Shown one piece after another: positions 25,666 through 35,580 of a stretch of 35,825 nucleotides of DNA. The stretch lies in contig DXGO01000055.1 of assembly GCA_019113885.1 (NCBI GenBank), forward strand, positions 1-35,825, given 5' to 3'. The notes under the pieces were generated by a model, which saw only the letters and a program-made list of their open reading frames with translations, was not told where the DNA came from and ran no database searches. A program made the position numbers and the translations under genes. This stretch comes from Candidatus Alistipes intestinipullorum. GTDB taxonomy: Bacteria; Bacteroidota; Bacteroidia; Bacteroidales; Rikenellaceae. How positions within the stretch are numbered: position 1 is the first letter of the stretch; every line of letters starts with the position of its first letter.

Positions 25666-26229
25666 ATGAAATACCTCATTGTTGGGCTCGGGAACATCGG
25701 TGTCGAGTATGCCGGAACCCGCCACAACATCGGATTCAAAGTGTTGGACGCCCTTGCAGAGGCGTCCAACGCTGTTTTTACCACCGCCCGCTATGGCGAT
25801 GTGGCCGAGGTCCGTTACAAGGGGCGTACGCTCCTGTTGCTCAAGCCCTCGACCTACATGAATCTCTCGGGCAAGGCCGTCCGCTACTGGATGGATGCCG
25901 AGAAGATCCCGCTCGAGAACCTGCTCGTCATTTCGGACGACATCGCCTTGCCGTTTGGTACGTTGCGCCTGCGCCCGAAAGGGAGCGCCGGTGGCCATAA
26001 CGGCTTGAAGAACATCGCCGAACTGCTTGGAACCGAGGAGTATGCCCGCATGCGTTTCGGCGTGGGCGGCGATTTTCCGCGGGGCCATCAGGTCGACTAC
26101 GTGCTGGGCGAGTGGACCGAGGAGGAGCGTCAGGCCATGCCCGAACGCCTGAAGGTCTTTGTCGATGCGATCCGTTCGTTCGCTACGCAAGGGTGCGCCA
26201 TGACGATGAACTTCTTCAACCGGAAGTGA
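25666..26229 (+). CDS. pth: Peptidyl-tRNA hydrolase
   Basis: [59 protein letters not shown]. Confidence 0.97.
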   Translation: MKYLIVGLGNIGVEYAGTRHNIGFKVLDALAEASNAVFTTARYGDVAEVRYKGRTLLLLKPSTYMNLSGKAVRYWMDAEKIPLENLLVISDDIALPFGTLRLRPKGSAGGHNGLKNIAELLGTEEYARMRFGVGGDFPRGHQVDYVLGEWTEEERQAMPERLKVFVDAIRSFATQGCAMTMNFFNRK

Positions 26230-26272
26230 GTGATATATAGGCTTTTCGGCCTTGTTTTTTTGAATTTTATGA

Positions 26273-26301
26273 GCCGCCGAATGGAAATTTCGGCGGCTTT
26301 T
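26273..26301 (+). terminator. Intrinsic terminator after pth
   Basis: GCCGCCGAA-TGGAAAT-TTCGGCGGC followed by TTTT. Confidence 0.8.
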
Positions 26302-26402
26302 CTGTGTCATAAGATGATATGTTTTAAAAAGTCCTGGGAATGTAAAATTTAAGTAATTGATTGACAGAGGTTTGAGGGGGGGGGTATTTTGCCTCTTGAA
26401 AA

Positions 26403-26434
26403 TTTGGTTCTTTATGTCTTTTTGGTTACTTTTG
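26403..26434 (+). promoter_or_regulatory. Promoter of the capsule/EPS locus: TTTG-N20-TACTTTTG
   Basis: TTTG 26403-26406, TACTTTTG 26427-26434; G9 tract at 26376-26384 just upstream. Confidence 0.6.
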
Positions 26435-26615
26435 TCCAAAATCGTAAGTATTTTATATACTGAAGAGAGAGGCTGGAGCGAGAAATGCATCTATGGGAGT
26501 AACATAAGTGATTGGTATTCTTGCTTTTGCATGATTACCAATGTCCCTGGGGAATGCCCATACTCGAACAAAAGGCCCTGTAAAGCGGATTCCGGAAAAC
26601 GCAGGAAAATTGGTC

Positions 26616-27158
26616 ATGATCGATCAGCAAATAGCCTGGTATGTACTTCGAGTAACCTATCAGCGCGAACTCGCGGCAAAAGAGGCCATGGAGCGCTTCG
26701 GGGTTGAAGCCTATGTTCCAGAACGGTTGGTTCGTCGTCGCGACAGCCATGGACGTTTCAGCACCTTTCGCGAAGCTGCCATCCACAATTATCTTTTTGT
26801 CAGAACCTCAAAACTCGTTATCGATGATTTGAAGACTTTTCGTCTGCCAATGTTACGATATGTAATGCATGTGGTGGACGGAGTGAGGTGCCCGATGACC
26901 GTTCCGGAGATGCAGATGCGGCACTTCATCGCTATCACGGGAAACCGCGAGGCGCGAATTCTTTACCTTTCGCCGTTGGAACCCGAATTGATGAAGGGAG
27001 ATCGTGTGCGGATTACGGGAGGACCGTTAGAGGGGGTGGAAGGGAAGTTCGTGCGAATCCGAAATACGAAAGAACGTTGTGTCGTTGTTACGATCGAAGG
27101 GATTGCCGCGGTAGCGACTGCGGATGTCTCCCCGGCCCTGGTCGAAAAGATTCCGTAA
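26616..27158 (+). CDS. UpxY-like transcription antiterminator (NusG family) of capsular polysaccharide locus
   Basis: WYVLRVTYQRELAAKEAMERFGVEAYVPERLVRRR...HNYLFVRTS...; C-terminal KOW-like KGDRVRITGGPLEGVEGKFVRIRNTKERCVVVTIEGIAAVATADV. Alternative in-frame start at 26541. Confidence 0.9.
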   Translation: MIDQQIAWYVLRVTYQRELAAKEAMERFGVEAYVPERLVRRRDSHGRFSTFREAAIHNYLFVRTSKLVIDDLKTFRLPMLRYVMHVVDGVRCPMTVPEMQMRHFIAITGNREARILYLSPLEPELMKGDRVRITGGPLEGVEGKFVRIRNTKERCVVVTIEGIAAVATADVSPALVEKIP

Positions 27159-27260
27159 ATGTCGTTGGTCGGTTTTGGCGTATCGATGGCTCTGGTTGTC
27201 GCCGCATTGGAAAACAGACTGGAAAATCTAGCTCAAAATGGAATCGATCGTTGGAAATAG
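27159..27260 (+). CDS. Hypothetical small ORF (33 aa) directly abutting upxY
   Basis: TAAATG junction; MSLVGFGVSMALVVAALENRLENLAQNGIDRWK*. Too short to be in the supplied ORF track. Confidence 0.3.
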   Translation: MSLVGFGVSMALVVAALENRLENLAQNGIDRWK

Positions 27261-27324
27261 GTTGTCTCGTTGGTGTTGCAATTTCCACGTTCGATAAAAA
27301 AGAGGAAGAAATTCACATTTAGCC

Positions 27325-28497
27325 ATGGAAGTTTACACATTCATTCAGATTGTATTACTCCCCTTCTTTACGGCATTGTTGTGTGTCGCCCTTGTTCATC
27401 CTACCATGGTTCGTATCGCACTCCTGAAAGGGATTGTCGATGTTCCGAACGCCCGCAAGCTTCAGCGGACCCCAGTTCCGATTCTGGGGGGTGTCAGTGT
27501 GTTCCTGGGTATCGTTGTCGGACTGGGCGTTACGAGTGTCTTCGAAAACTGCACCGACCTGTTCGTCGTTGTCATGGCGGCTACCGTCATGCTCTATATG
27601 GGAATCGGAGATGACATTTTGGGCCTGTCTCCCAGAATTCGTTTCATCGTCGAGATACTCATGGTCCTGTGTCTGATCGGGATTGGAGGTTACAGCCTGA
27701 ATGATTTTCATGGTCTTTGGGGGCTGGAGCTCATCCCTGGCTGGGTGGCAATTCCTCTGACGATCTTTGCTTCTGTGGGAATCATCAATGCGATCAACCT
27801 GATCGATGGCGTAGATGGCCTTTCCTCGGGATTCTGTATCATAGCCTGCATCATGTTTGGAAGTTTGTTTTACTTGTCGGGCGATGCTTCCATGACCATT
27901 TTGGCGGCATTGTCGGCCGGAGCTTTGGTCCCTTTTTTCTTTCACAACGTATACGGGAAAACTTCGAAAATGTTTATTGGCGACGGGGGGACGCTTGTCC
28001 TGGGAGTCATCATTTCGGTCTTTGTGATCCGGATGTTGCAACACGATACCCCTTGCGGATGGTATGTCGATCATGGCATGGGGTTGATCCCCTTCACGTT
28101 GGCGGTACTTTCCGTTCCGGTATTTGACACGTTACGGGTGATGACTGCACGCATTCTTCGGGGGCACTCTCCGTTTCTGCCGGATAAGACCCATCTGCAC
28201 CATCTGTTTATTTCGCTGGGGTTCTCACATGCCGGAACAACGGGGGTCATTCTGACTCTGAATACATTGGTCGTCCTTCTTTGGTGGGCGATGTATGCTG
28301 CGGGGGCTTCCATTGACATGCAATTGTATGGTGTATTGATTTTGGGATTCCTCATTACGACGGGGTTGTATTATCCGCTGCAGAATTTGAATCCTTCAGG
28401 ACGCCTTCACCGTATATTGCATCACATAGGACATAAGACACATATCGAACGGACGGGATTTATCCTGTGGCTGCAGAATTTGATGGATAAGATGTAA
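27325..28497 (+). CDS. Glycosyltransferase family 4, WecA/MraY-like undecaprenyl-phosphate sugar-1-phosphate transferase
   Basis: Multi-[68 protein letters not shown]. Confidence 0.93.
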   Translation: MEVYTFIQIVLLPFFTALLCVALVHPTMVRIALLKGIVDVPNARKLQRTPVPILGGVSVFLGIVVGLGVTSVFENCTDLFVVVMAATVMLYMGIGDDILGLSPRIRFIVEILMVLCLIGIGGYSLNDFHGLWGLELIPGWVAIPLTIFASVGIINAINLIDGVDGLSSGFCIIACIMFGSLFYLSGDASMTILAALSAGALVPFFFHNVYGKTSKMFIGDGGTLVLGVIISVFVIRMLQHDTPCGWYVDHGMGLIPFTLAVLSVPVFDTLRVMTARILRGHSPFLPDKTHLHHLFISLGFSHAGTTGVILTLNTLVVLLWWAMYAAGASIDMQLYGVLILGFLITTGLYYPLQNLNPSGRLHRILHHIGHKTHIERTGFILWLQNLMDKM

Positions 28498-28502
28498 AAA
28501 TC

Positions 28503-29378
28503 ATGAAAGGCATAGTTTTGGCGGGCGGTAGCGGCACGCGCCTCTATCCGGTGACCAAAGGTGTGAGCAAGCAACTGTTGCCGGTTTATGACAAACCGAT
28601 GGTTTATTATCCCATCTCGGTGCTGATGCTCGCAGGTATCCGGGAGATTCTCATCATCTCCACTCCCCAGGATTTGCCGGGATTCAAACGGTTGCTGGGT
28701 GACGGATCAGACTATGGAGTCCGCTTCGAATATGCCGAACAGCCCTCTCCTGACGGCCTGGCGCAGGCGTTTATCATCGGAGCGGACTTTATCGGCAATG
28801 ATTCGGTATGTCTGGTCCTCGGTGACAACATTTTCCACGGCGCCGGATTCTCCGGAATACTCAAGGAGGCGGTGCGCACGGCTGAGGAGGAACGGAAGGC
28901 GACGGTCTTCGGCTACTGGGTGAGCGATCCCGAACGTTATGGCGTCGCGGAGTTCGACAAGCAAGGCAACTGCCTCTCGATCGAGGAGAAGCCCGCACAT
29001 CCCAAATCCAACTACGCCGTGGTGGGGCTGTACTTCTACCCCAATAAGGTGGTTGACGTTGCTAAGAGCATAAAACCCTCGGCCCGCGGGGAACTGGAGA
29101 TCACGACCGTGAACCAACGCTTCCTGGAGGACGGGGAGCTGAAGGTGCAGACCCTCGGCCGCGGCTTCGCGTGGCTCGACACGGGCACGCATGACTCGCT
29201 GAGCGAGGCGTCGACCTTTATCGAGGTTATCGAGAAGCGCCAGGGGCTGAAGATTGCCTGTTTGGAAAGCATTGCCTACCGTAAAGGATGGATCAGCAGT
29301 GAGAAGCTGAGAACCCTTGCTCAGCCCATGCTGAAGAACCAATACGGGCAATTTTTGCTGAAAGAGCTCGATGAGTAG
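28503..29378 (+). CDS. rmlA: Glucose-1-phosphate thymidylyltransferase
   Basis: [55 protein letters not shown]. Confidence 0.98.
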   Translation: MKGIVLAGGSGTRLYPVTKGVSKQLLPVYDKPMVYYPISVLMLAGIREILIISTPQDLPGFKRLLGDGSDYGVRFEYAEQPSPDGLAQAFIIGADFIGNDSVCLVLGDNIFHGAGFSGILKEAVRTAEEERKATVFGYWVSDPERYGVAEFDKQGNCLSIEEKPAHPKSNYAVVGLYFYPNKVVDVAKSIKPSARGELEITTVNQRFLEDGELKVQTLGRGFAWLDTGTHDSLSEASTFIEVIEKRQGLKIACLESIAYRKGWISSEKLRTLAQPMLKNQYGQFLLKELDE

Positions 29379-29393
29379 CATAACAACAGACCG

Positions 29394-29969
29394 ATGAAGA
29401 TCATTCCTACGGACATAAAGGAGGTTGTCGTCATTGCTCCCCGGCTTTTTGAGGATGCCCGCGGCTATTTTTTCGAAAGTTGGACCGAAGAATGGTTCAA
29501 TGCGGCGGTTCGTCCGATCCGGTTTGTCCAGGATAACGAAAGCAAATCGTGCTATGGGGTGGTGCGGGGCCTTCATTACCAAAAGGGCCGTTTCGCACAG
29601 TCGAAACTGGTGCGGGTCATCCGTGGCCGGGTTCTGGATGTGGCGGTGGATATCCGTCGCGGGTCTCCGACCTTCGGACAACATGTCGCCGTGGAGCTTT
29701 CGGAGGAGAACCATTGGCAGCTGTTCATCCCGAGAGGTTTTGCCCACGGTTTTTCCGTGCTGAGCGAAGAGGCGGTGTTCCAATACAAGTGCGACAACTA
29801 TTATGCACCGCAACAGGAAGGCGCCATCGCATGGGATGATCCCGATCTCGGGATCGATTGGCGTCTCCCTGCCGGGGATATCATTCTTTCGGCCAAGGAC
29901 GCCGCTCATCCCCGGTTTCGGGAGGCCGGGGAGTTGTTCGACTACAACGAAGACTATTATGCAGAGTAA
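29394..29969 (+). CDS. rmlC: dTDP-4-dehydrorhamnose 3,5-epimerase
   Basis: DARGYFFESW, VQDNESKSCYGVVRGLHYQKG, VDVAVDIRRGSPTFG-like, IPRGFAHGFSVLSEEAVFQYKCDNYYAP. Confidence 0.97.
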   Translation: MKIIPTDIKEVVVIAPRLFEDARGYFFESWTEEWFNAAVRPIRFVQDNESKSCYGVVRGLHYQKGRFAQSKLVRVIRGRVLDVAVDIRRGSPTFGQHVAVELSEENHWQLFIPRGFAHGFSVLSEEAVFQYKCDNYYAPQQEGAIAWDDPDLGIDWRLPAGDIILSAKDAAHPRFREAGELFDYNEDYYAE

Positions 29970-30840
29970 ACGTATTCTCGTTACGGGTAGCAACGGCCAG
30001 TTGGGCCGGGCTTTGCAACGTCTGGGTGCTGTTTCTCCTCATACGTATCTTTTTACGGATCTTGAGGAGCTGGATATTACCGACCGTCGGGCGGTACTCG
30101 ATTATGTGACGCGCGAGAAGATCGATCTTGTCGTGAATTGTGCCGCCTATACACGAGTTGAACAGGCCGAGGAGGAGGAGTCCGTGGCCGAGGCTGTAAA
30201 TGCTGTTGCCGCCGGGAATCTTGCCGAGGCGGTGAGAACCGTTGGCGGTGTGTTCTTTCATATTTCGACCGACTACGTGTTTGCGGGAGACGGGAACATT
30301 CCTCTGACGGAAGAGATGCCTGTGAATCCTCGGAGTGCCTACGGACGTACGAAGCTTCATGGCGAGGAGGCCATTGCCGCGTCGGGATGCAGGGCGATCG
30401 TTATTCGTACGGCATGGCTTTATTCGGAGTGGGGCACGAATTTCCTGAAGACAATGCTCCGGCTGACCGCCGAACGGGAGACGCTTTCTGTTGTTTTCGA
30501 TCAGGTGGGGAGCCCCACATATGCCGGGGATCTTGCCCTGGCCATCTTTTCCATTATCGAGAACGACTCCTATGAGGGAAACGAAGGCGTCTATCACTTT
30601 TCGAACGAAGGTGTCTGCTCATGGTACGACTTTGCCGTGGAGATTGTCGAAGCCGCAGGACATGACCGCTGCAGAATCGTTCCGTGCCACAGCAATGAAT
30701 TTCCCTCAAAGGTGTGTCGCCCGGCCTATTCGGTGTTGGACAAAAGCAAAATCAAGCGTACCTTTGGCGTGGAAATACCCCATTGGCGGGATTCGATGCG
30801 TTATTGCATCGCGAGAATCATGAAAGCACAAGGGAAGTGA
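29959..30840 (+). CDS. rmlD: dTDP-4-dehydrorhamnose reductase
   Basis: Start taken as ATG 29959 (MQSKRILVTGSNGQLGRALQRLG), overlapping rmlC stop; FHISTDYVFAGDG, YGRTKLHGEEA. Confidence 0.96.
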   Translation: MQSKRILVTGSNGQLGRALQRLGAVSPHTYLFTDLEELDITDRRAVLDYVTREKIDLVVNCAAYTRVEQAEEEESVAEAVNAVAAGNLAEAVRTVGGVFFHISTDYVFAGDGNIPLTEEMPVNPRSAYGRTKLHGEEAIAASGCRAIVIRTAWLYSEWGTNFLKTMLRLTAERETLSVVFDQVGSPTYAGDLALAIFSIIENDSYEGNEGVYHFSNEGVCSWYDFAVEIVEAAGHDRCRIVPCHSNEFPSKVCRPAYSVLDKSKIKRTFGVEIPHWRDSMRYCIARIMKAQGK

Positions 30841-31991
30841 TGAAATCAATATTGATCACCGGCGGCGCCGGCTTCATCGGTTCGCACGTGGTACGGCTGT
30901 TCGTGAACAAATACCCCGACTATCGGATCATCAACCTCGACAAGCTGACTTACGCCGGGAACCTGGCCAATCTGAAGGATATCGAGGAGCGCCCGAACTA
31001 TCTATTTGTCAAGGCCGACATCTGCGATTTCGAGAAGATGTGCGAGGTGATGCAAGAGTACCATGTGGACGGCATTATTCACCTGGCTGCCGAAAGCCAC
31101 GTGGACCGTTCGATCAAGGACCCGTTCACCTTCGCACGGACCAACGTCATGGGTACGCTGAGCCTGCTGCAGGCCGCCAAACTTTACTGGGAGTCCCTTC
31201 CCGAGGGTTACGAGGGCAAGCGTTTCTACCACATCTCCACGGACGAGGTATACGGGGCCCTGGAGATGACCCATCCCGAAGGCATCGAACCGCCGTTTAC
31301 CACCAAGGCGTCGTCGGGCAAGCATCACCTGGCCTATGGCGAAGCGTTCTTCTATGAAACGACGAAGTACAATCCGCACAGCCCATACAGCGCGAGCAAG
31401 GCGAGCAGCGACCACTTTGTACGTGCTTACCACGATACCTACGGCATGCCGACGATCGTGACGAACTGCTCGAACAATTATGGCCCCTACCAGTTCCCGG
31501 AGAAGCTGATCCCGCTCTTCATCAACAACATCCGCCACCGCAAGCCGCTGCCGGTGTATGGTAAGGGTGAGAACGTGCGCGACTGGCTCTATGTGGAGGA
31601 CCATGCCCGAGCCATCGACGTAATCTTCCACAACGGGCGGATCGCCGAGACGTACAACATCGGCGGGTTCAACGAGTGGAAGAACATCGACATTATCAAG
31701 GTGGTGATCAATACGGTGGACCGGTTGCTGGGACGTAAGGAGGGAGAGGATATGGATCTGATCACCTATGTAACGGACCGTGCGGGACACGACCTGCGCT
31801 ATGCGATCGACTCGACGAAACTCCAGAAGGAGTTGGGTTGGGAGCCGTCGCTTCAGTTCGAGGAGGGTATCGAGCGGACGGTCCGCTGGTACCTGGACAA
31901 CCAGGAGTGGATGGACAACGTCACTTCGGGCAACTACCAGAAGTATTACGAGGAGATGTACGGAGTTTGTAGAGACGGTATGAATATTTGA
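30840..31991 (+). CDS. rmlB: dTDP-glucose 4,6-dehydratase
   Basis: ATG 30840 overlaps rmlD TGA; MKSILITGGAGFIGSHVVRLFVNKYPDYRIINLDKLTYAGNLANL; HLAAESHVDRSI; YSASKASSDHFVRAY. Confidence 0.98.
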   Translation: MKSILITGGAGFIGSHVVRLFVNKYPDYRIINLDKLTYAGNLANLKDIEERPNYLFVKADICDFEKMCEVMQEYHVDGIIHLAAESHVDRSIKDPFTFARTNVMGTLSLLQAAKLYWESLPEGYEGKRFYHISTDEVYGALEMTHPEGIEPPFTTKASSGKHHLAYGEAFFYETTKYNPHSPYSASKASSDHFVRAYHDTYGMPTIVTNCSNNYGPYQFPEKLIPLFINNIRHRKPLPVYGKGENVRDWLYVEDHARAIDVIFHNGRIAETYNIGGFNEWKNIDIIKVVINTVDRLLGRKEGEDMDLITYVTDRAGHDLRYAIDSTKLQKELGWEPSLQFEEGIERTVRWYLDNQEWMDNVTSGNYQKYYEEMYGVCRDGMNI

Positions 31992-32014
31992 ACCAAAAAC
32001 CATAAATTAGATAC

Positions 32015-34438
32015 ATGCGAAAGATTTTAGGATTTTCGGTGCTGCTGCTGTTGCTTGCGGGTGGTGGCCCGGTGCTGGCTCAGATGAGCGATGAGGCCGT
32101 CGTGCGTTATGCGATGGAGGCAAAGCAGTCCGGCAAGAGCGATCAGCAGATCGGTAGGGAATTGTTGGCCAAAGGGGTCACTCCCCAACAGGCTGAACGG
32201 TTGAAACGTCAGTATGAAGCGGGTATGGGGAAGACGAACTCCATGACCGATTCGCGGGGGACGGGTCAGTCCCGAAGCCGGCTGTCTGTCCAGGACTCCC
32301 TTGCTGTCGGGATGCCGGATGGGATGAATCTTCCGACAACGGACTCCGTAGCACGTTTTAGTAATGTTCCCGAGGTGTATGGCCGCAATATCTTCCGCGG
32401 TTCGGCCCTGACTTTCGAGCCGAACGAGAACCAGGCTACCCCCGAGAACTATCGCCTGGGACCCGGTGACGAGGTGATTATCGATATTTGGGGTGAGAAC
32501 GAGCGGAGTCTTCGTGAAGAGATATCCCCCGAAGGAAATATCATGGTCGAGCAGGTTGGACCGGTGTATCTGAATGGTCTGACGATCCGGGAGGCAAACG
32601 ACAAACTCCGCGGCGTATTCAGTCAGATGTATGCCGGTGTGTCGGGCGAGGAACCGTCGTCGGATGTCCGCGTGACGTTGGGCCGGCTGCGCACCATCCA
32701 GGTCAATGTCCTCGGGGAGGTCGCTACACCGGGAACCTATCGGTTGTCTTCGTTGGCGACGGTTTTCCATGCGCTCTATCGGGCGGGAGGCGTGACGCCT
32801 ATCGGCGGCCTGCGTGACATCCGCGTGATGCGCAACGGTCATGAGGTGGCCCGGGTCGATGTATACGACCTGCTGTTGAACGGTCGGCAGCCCAATGACA
32901 TCCGCCTTGAGGAGGGGGATGTAATCCTTGTTCCTCCCTATGAACAGTTGGTGGAGATTTCCGGAAACGTCAAACGCCCGATGTATTACGAGATGAAGTC
33001 CGGCGAAAATCTCGGGCAACTGATGGAGTATGCCGGGGGCTTTACGGGCGATGCTTACCGCGACGAAGTGCGCGTCATCCGTGAATTGGGCCGTGAATAT
33101 CAGATTTACAGCGTTCGGGAACCGAACTATGCCTCCTGGACTCTTGAAGATGGAGATTCTGTTGCGGTGAGTTCCGTGCTGGATCGCTTTGCCAACCGCG
33201 TGGAGGTGCGCGGCGCCGTCTATCGCGAAGGGATGTACGAACTGGGTGACGAGGTCCACACCGTACGGGGCCTGATCGACCGCGCCGAAGGACTCAAAGG
33301 AGATGCTTTCCCGGGCCGTGCTCAGTTGTTGCGTGAGCGTGAGGACCTTACGACCGAGGTTATCGCCATTGATCTTGCCGGCCTGATGGCCGGACAGTCC
33401 CCCGATGTCGAGTTGCAGCGCAACGACATCCTGTATATTCCGAGCATTCACGATCTCAAGGAGTATGAGACGCTTACGATTGGAGGAGCGGTTGCTCGTC
33501 CGGGAGAATATCCGTATGCCGAGAACATGACGATCGAGGACCTCGTGATGCAGGCCGGGGGGCTTCTCGACGGCGCTTCGACCGCCATGGTTGAGGTGGC
33601 CCGGAGAATCAAGGATCCCGGCAGCCTGGAGCCTTCGAGCGAATTGGGTAAGATCTACACCTTTTCGCTCAAGGACGGGTTGGTTGCAGATGGGGAACCG
33701 GATTTCGTATTGGCCCCGTTCGATATCGTGGAGATACGCAACAGCCCTGCATACCGGATACAGGAACGGGTCATTCTGGATGGCGAGGTAGCTTTTTCGG
33801 GAGGATATACGCTGGCAAAGAAAAACGAGCGCTTGTCGGATGTCGTGAAACGCGCCGGAGGGCTTACGCCCGACGCCTATGCCCATGGAGCCCGTTTGAT
33901 CCGTCGCATGAATGACGAAGAGCGTGCCGTCAGGGAGGTTACGCTCCGCATGGCTCTTCAGAGTCAGAGCGGTGGGGATTCCCTTTCGATGGACAAACTT
34001 CAGTTGAACGACTTTTACTCGGTAGGTATCGAGCTTGACAAGGCCCTTGCCGAGCCCGGATCGGATTATGACATGGTGCTCCGCGAAGGCGACAGGTTGG
34101 TTATTCCTCAATATGTCTCTACGGTCAGCATCTCGGGAGAGGTAATGTATCCCAATACGGTGCTTTATCTCCAGGGGAAAAACTTGAAGTATTATGTAGA
34201 ACAGGCCGGCGGTTACGGATTCCGTGCGAAGAAGAGCCGGGCCTATATCGTCTATATGAATGGGACGGTGGCCCGTGTTCGGGGACTTAACAAGACGAAG
34301 ATCGAGCCGGGATGCCAAATCATTATTCCGTCGAAACGGGAACGCAAGGGCTTGACACTCCCGGCCATTATGAGCCTTGCTACCTCGGCAGCCTCTATCG
34401 GTACGATGGCTGCGACCATTGCCAACCTTACCAAATAA
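32015..34438 (+). CDS. Polysaccharide export outer-membrane protein with SLBB repeats (Wza-like)
   Basis: 807 aa, signal-peptide-like N-terminus, YRLGPGDEVIIDIWGENE export domain, several SLBB-type repeats (VLGEVATPGTYRL, VEISGNVKRPMYYEM, VRGAVYREGMYEL, IGGAVARPGEYPY, ISGEVMYPNTVLY). Confidence 0.93.
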   Translation: MRKILGFSVLLLLLAGGGPVLAQMSDEAVVRYAMEAKQSGKSDQQIGRELLAKGVTPQQAERLKRQYEAGMGKTNSMTDSRGTGQSRSRLSVQDSLAVGMPDGMNLPTTDSVARFSNVPEVYGRNIFRGSALTFEPNENQATPENYRLGPGDEVIIDIWGENERSLREEISPEGNIMVEQVGPVYLNGLTIREANDKLRGVFSQMYAGVSGEEPSSDVRVTLGRLRTIQVNVLGEVATPGTYRLSSLATVFHALYRAGGVTPIGGLRDIRVMRNGHEVARVDVYDLLLNGRQPNDIRLEEGDVILVPPYEQLVEISGNVKRPMYYEMKSGENLGQLMEYAGGFTGDAYRDEVRVIRELGREYQIYSVREPNYASWTLEDGDSVAVSSVLDRFANRVEVRGAVYREGMYELGDEVHTVRGLIDRAEGLKGDAFPGRAQLLREREDLTTEVIAIDLAGLMAGQSPDVELQRNDILYIPSIHDLKEYETLTIGGAVARPGEYPYAENMTIEDLVMQAGGLLDGASTAMVEVARRIKDPGSLEPSSELGKIYTFSLKDGLVADGEPDFVLAPFDIVEIRNSPAYRIQERVILDGEVAFSGGYTLAKKNERLSDVVKRAGGLTPDAYAHGARLIRRMNDEERAVREVTLRMALQSQSGGDSLSMDKLQLNDFYSVGIELDKALAEPGSDYDMVLREGDRLVIPQYVSTVSISGEVMYPNTVLYLQGKNLKYYVEQAGGYGFRAKKSRAYIVYMNGTVARVRGLNKTKIEPGCQIIIPSKRERKGLTLPAIMSLATSAASIGTMAATIANLTK

Positions 34439-34455
34439 CCAATACGCGAACGACG

Positions 34456-35580
34456 ATGGAAGAAAATACGAAACCGCAGGCTTCCGAAACGCCTGAACAG
34501 GAGATCGATTTGTTGGAGTTGGTTCAGAAATTGTGGGCCGAGCGGCGGTTGATTCTCAAATGGTGTGTTATCGGGGCCATTGCGGGCCTTGTCATTGCCT
34601 TCAGTATTCCCAAGGAGTACACCACGACCGTTAAACTGGCCCCGGAAATCCAGGGCAGTAAATCGAATCTGGGGGGCTTGAGTTCCCTGGCATCGATGGC
34701 CGGTATCAACATGGGGAGCTTGAACTCTGCGGATGCTGTCTCTCCGGAACTGTATCCCGATATCGTCCAGTCGGTGCCGTTTATGACGGCACTGTTTGAC
34801 GTGACTCTTGCGGATGCCAAGGGCGAGCAGACCTGGCCCGTATCGGAATATGTTTCCGAAGAGTTGCGGTCGCCGTGGTGGAGTGCCGTATTGGGTCTCC
34901 CATTCAAGGCCTTGGGATGGGTCAAAGGGCTTTTCTCGAAAGAGGATGAGGATGCAGCTGCCGGGAACGGTGTGAATCCTTTCCGTTTGACCGAGGTGGA
35001 GAATGGAATCGTAAAATCGCTCCAAGAGCGTATTGCCGTCAGTGTTGATAAAAAGACAATGATCGTTTCGCTTTCGGTGACCATGCAGGACCCTCTGGTT
35101 TCGGCCATGCTGACGGATACTGTAATGTGCCATTTGCAGAACTATATCACGGAGTACCGTACGAACAAGGCGCGTAACGATCTGGAGTTTACGCAGCGCT
35201 TGTTCGATGAGGCCCAGAGCAAATACTATGAGGCCCAGCAGCGCTATGCACAGTATGTGGATCAGAACCAGGGTATCGTCCGCCGCAGCTTTATGACGGA
35301 ACAGGAGCGTTTGCAAAACGAGATGAACTTGGCTTTCAACCTTTACAACCAGACGGCCCAGCAACTTCAGTTGGCCAAGGCGAAGGTGCAGGAGTCCACC
35401 CCGGTGTATGCGGTGGTCCAGCCCGCCACAGTGCCGCTGAAAGCCTCGAAGCCGTCGAAGATGATGACTCTTGTCGGCTTCGTCTTCCTGGCCGGAGTTG
35501 GGGCGACAGGCTGGATTCTTTTCGGCCGTGAATTTTTGGCACGTTTCCGCTCACCTCGGAAAAAGGAGGAAGAATTTTAG
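34456..35580 (+). CDS. Wzz-type chain length determinant / tyrosine-kinase-like capsule protein without kinase domain
   Basis: IDLLELVQKLWAERRLILKWCVIGAIAGLVIAFSIPKEYTTTVKLAPE; C-terminal second TM (MMTLVGFVFLAGVGATGWILFG). Confidence 0.92.
   Translation: MEENTKPQASETPEQEIDLLELVQKLWAERRLILKWCVIGAIAGLVIAFSIPKEYTTTVKLAPEIQGSKSNLGGLSSLASMAGINMGSLNSADAVSPELYPDIVQSVPFMTALFDVTLADAKGEQTWPVSEYVSEELRSPWWSAVLGLPFKALGWVKGLFSKEDEDAAAGNGVNPFRLTEVENGIVKSLQERIAVSVDKKTMIVSLSVTMQDPLVSAMLTDTVMCHLQNYITEYRTNKARNDLEFTQRLFDEAQSKYYEAQQRYAQYVDQNQGIVRRSFMTEQERLQNEMNLAFNLYNQTAQQLQLAKAKVQESTPVYAVVQPATVPLKASKPSKMMTLVGFVFLAGVGATGWILFGREFLARFRSPRKKEEEF

Noticed and set aside
26447-26461. AGTAT-TTTAT-ATACT inverted repeat in the upxY leader
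   Set aside because: Five A/T-rich base pairs is likely by chance; not enough to call an invertible-promoter repeat or a terminator.
32027-34318. 763-aa minus-strand ORF antisense to the Wza-like gene
   Set aside because: The plus strand has clear SLBB/export motifs; the antisense frame has no recognisable domain and follows from codon bias.
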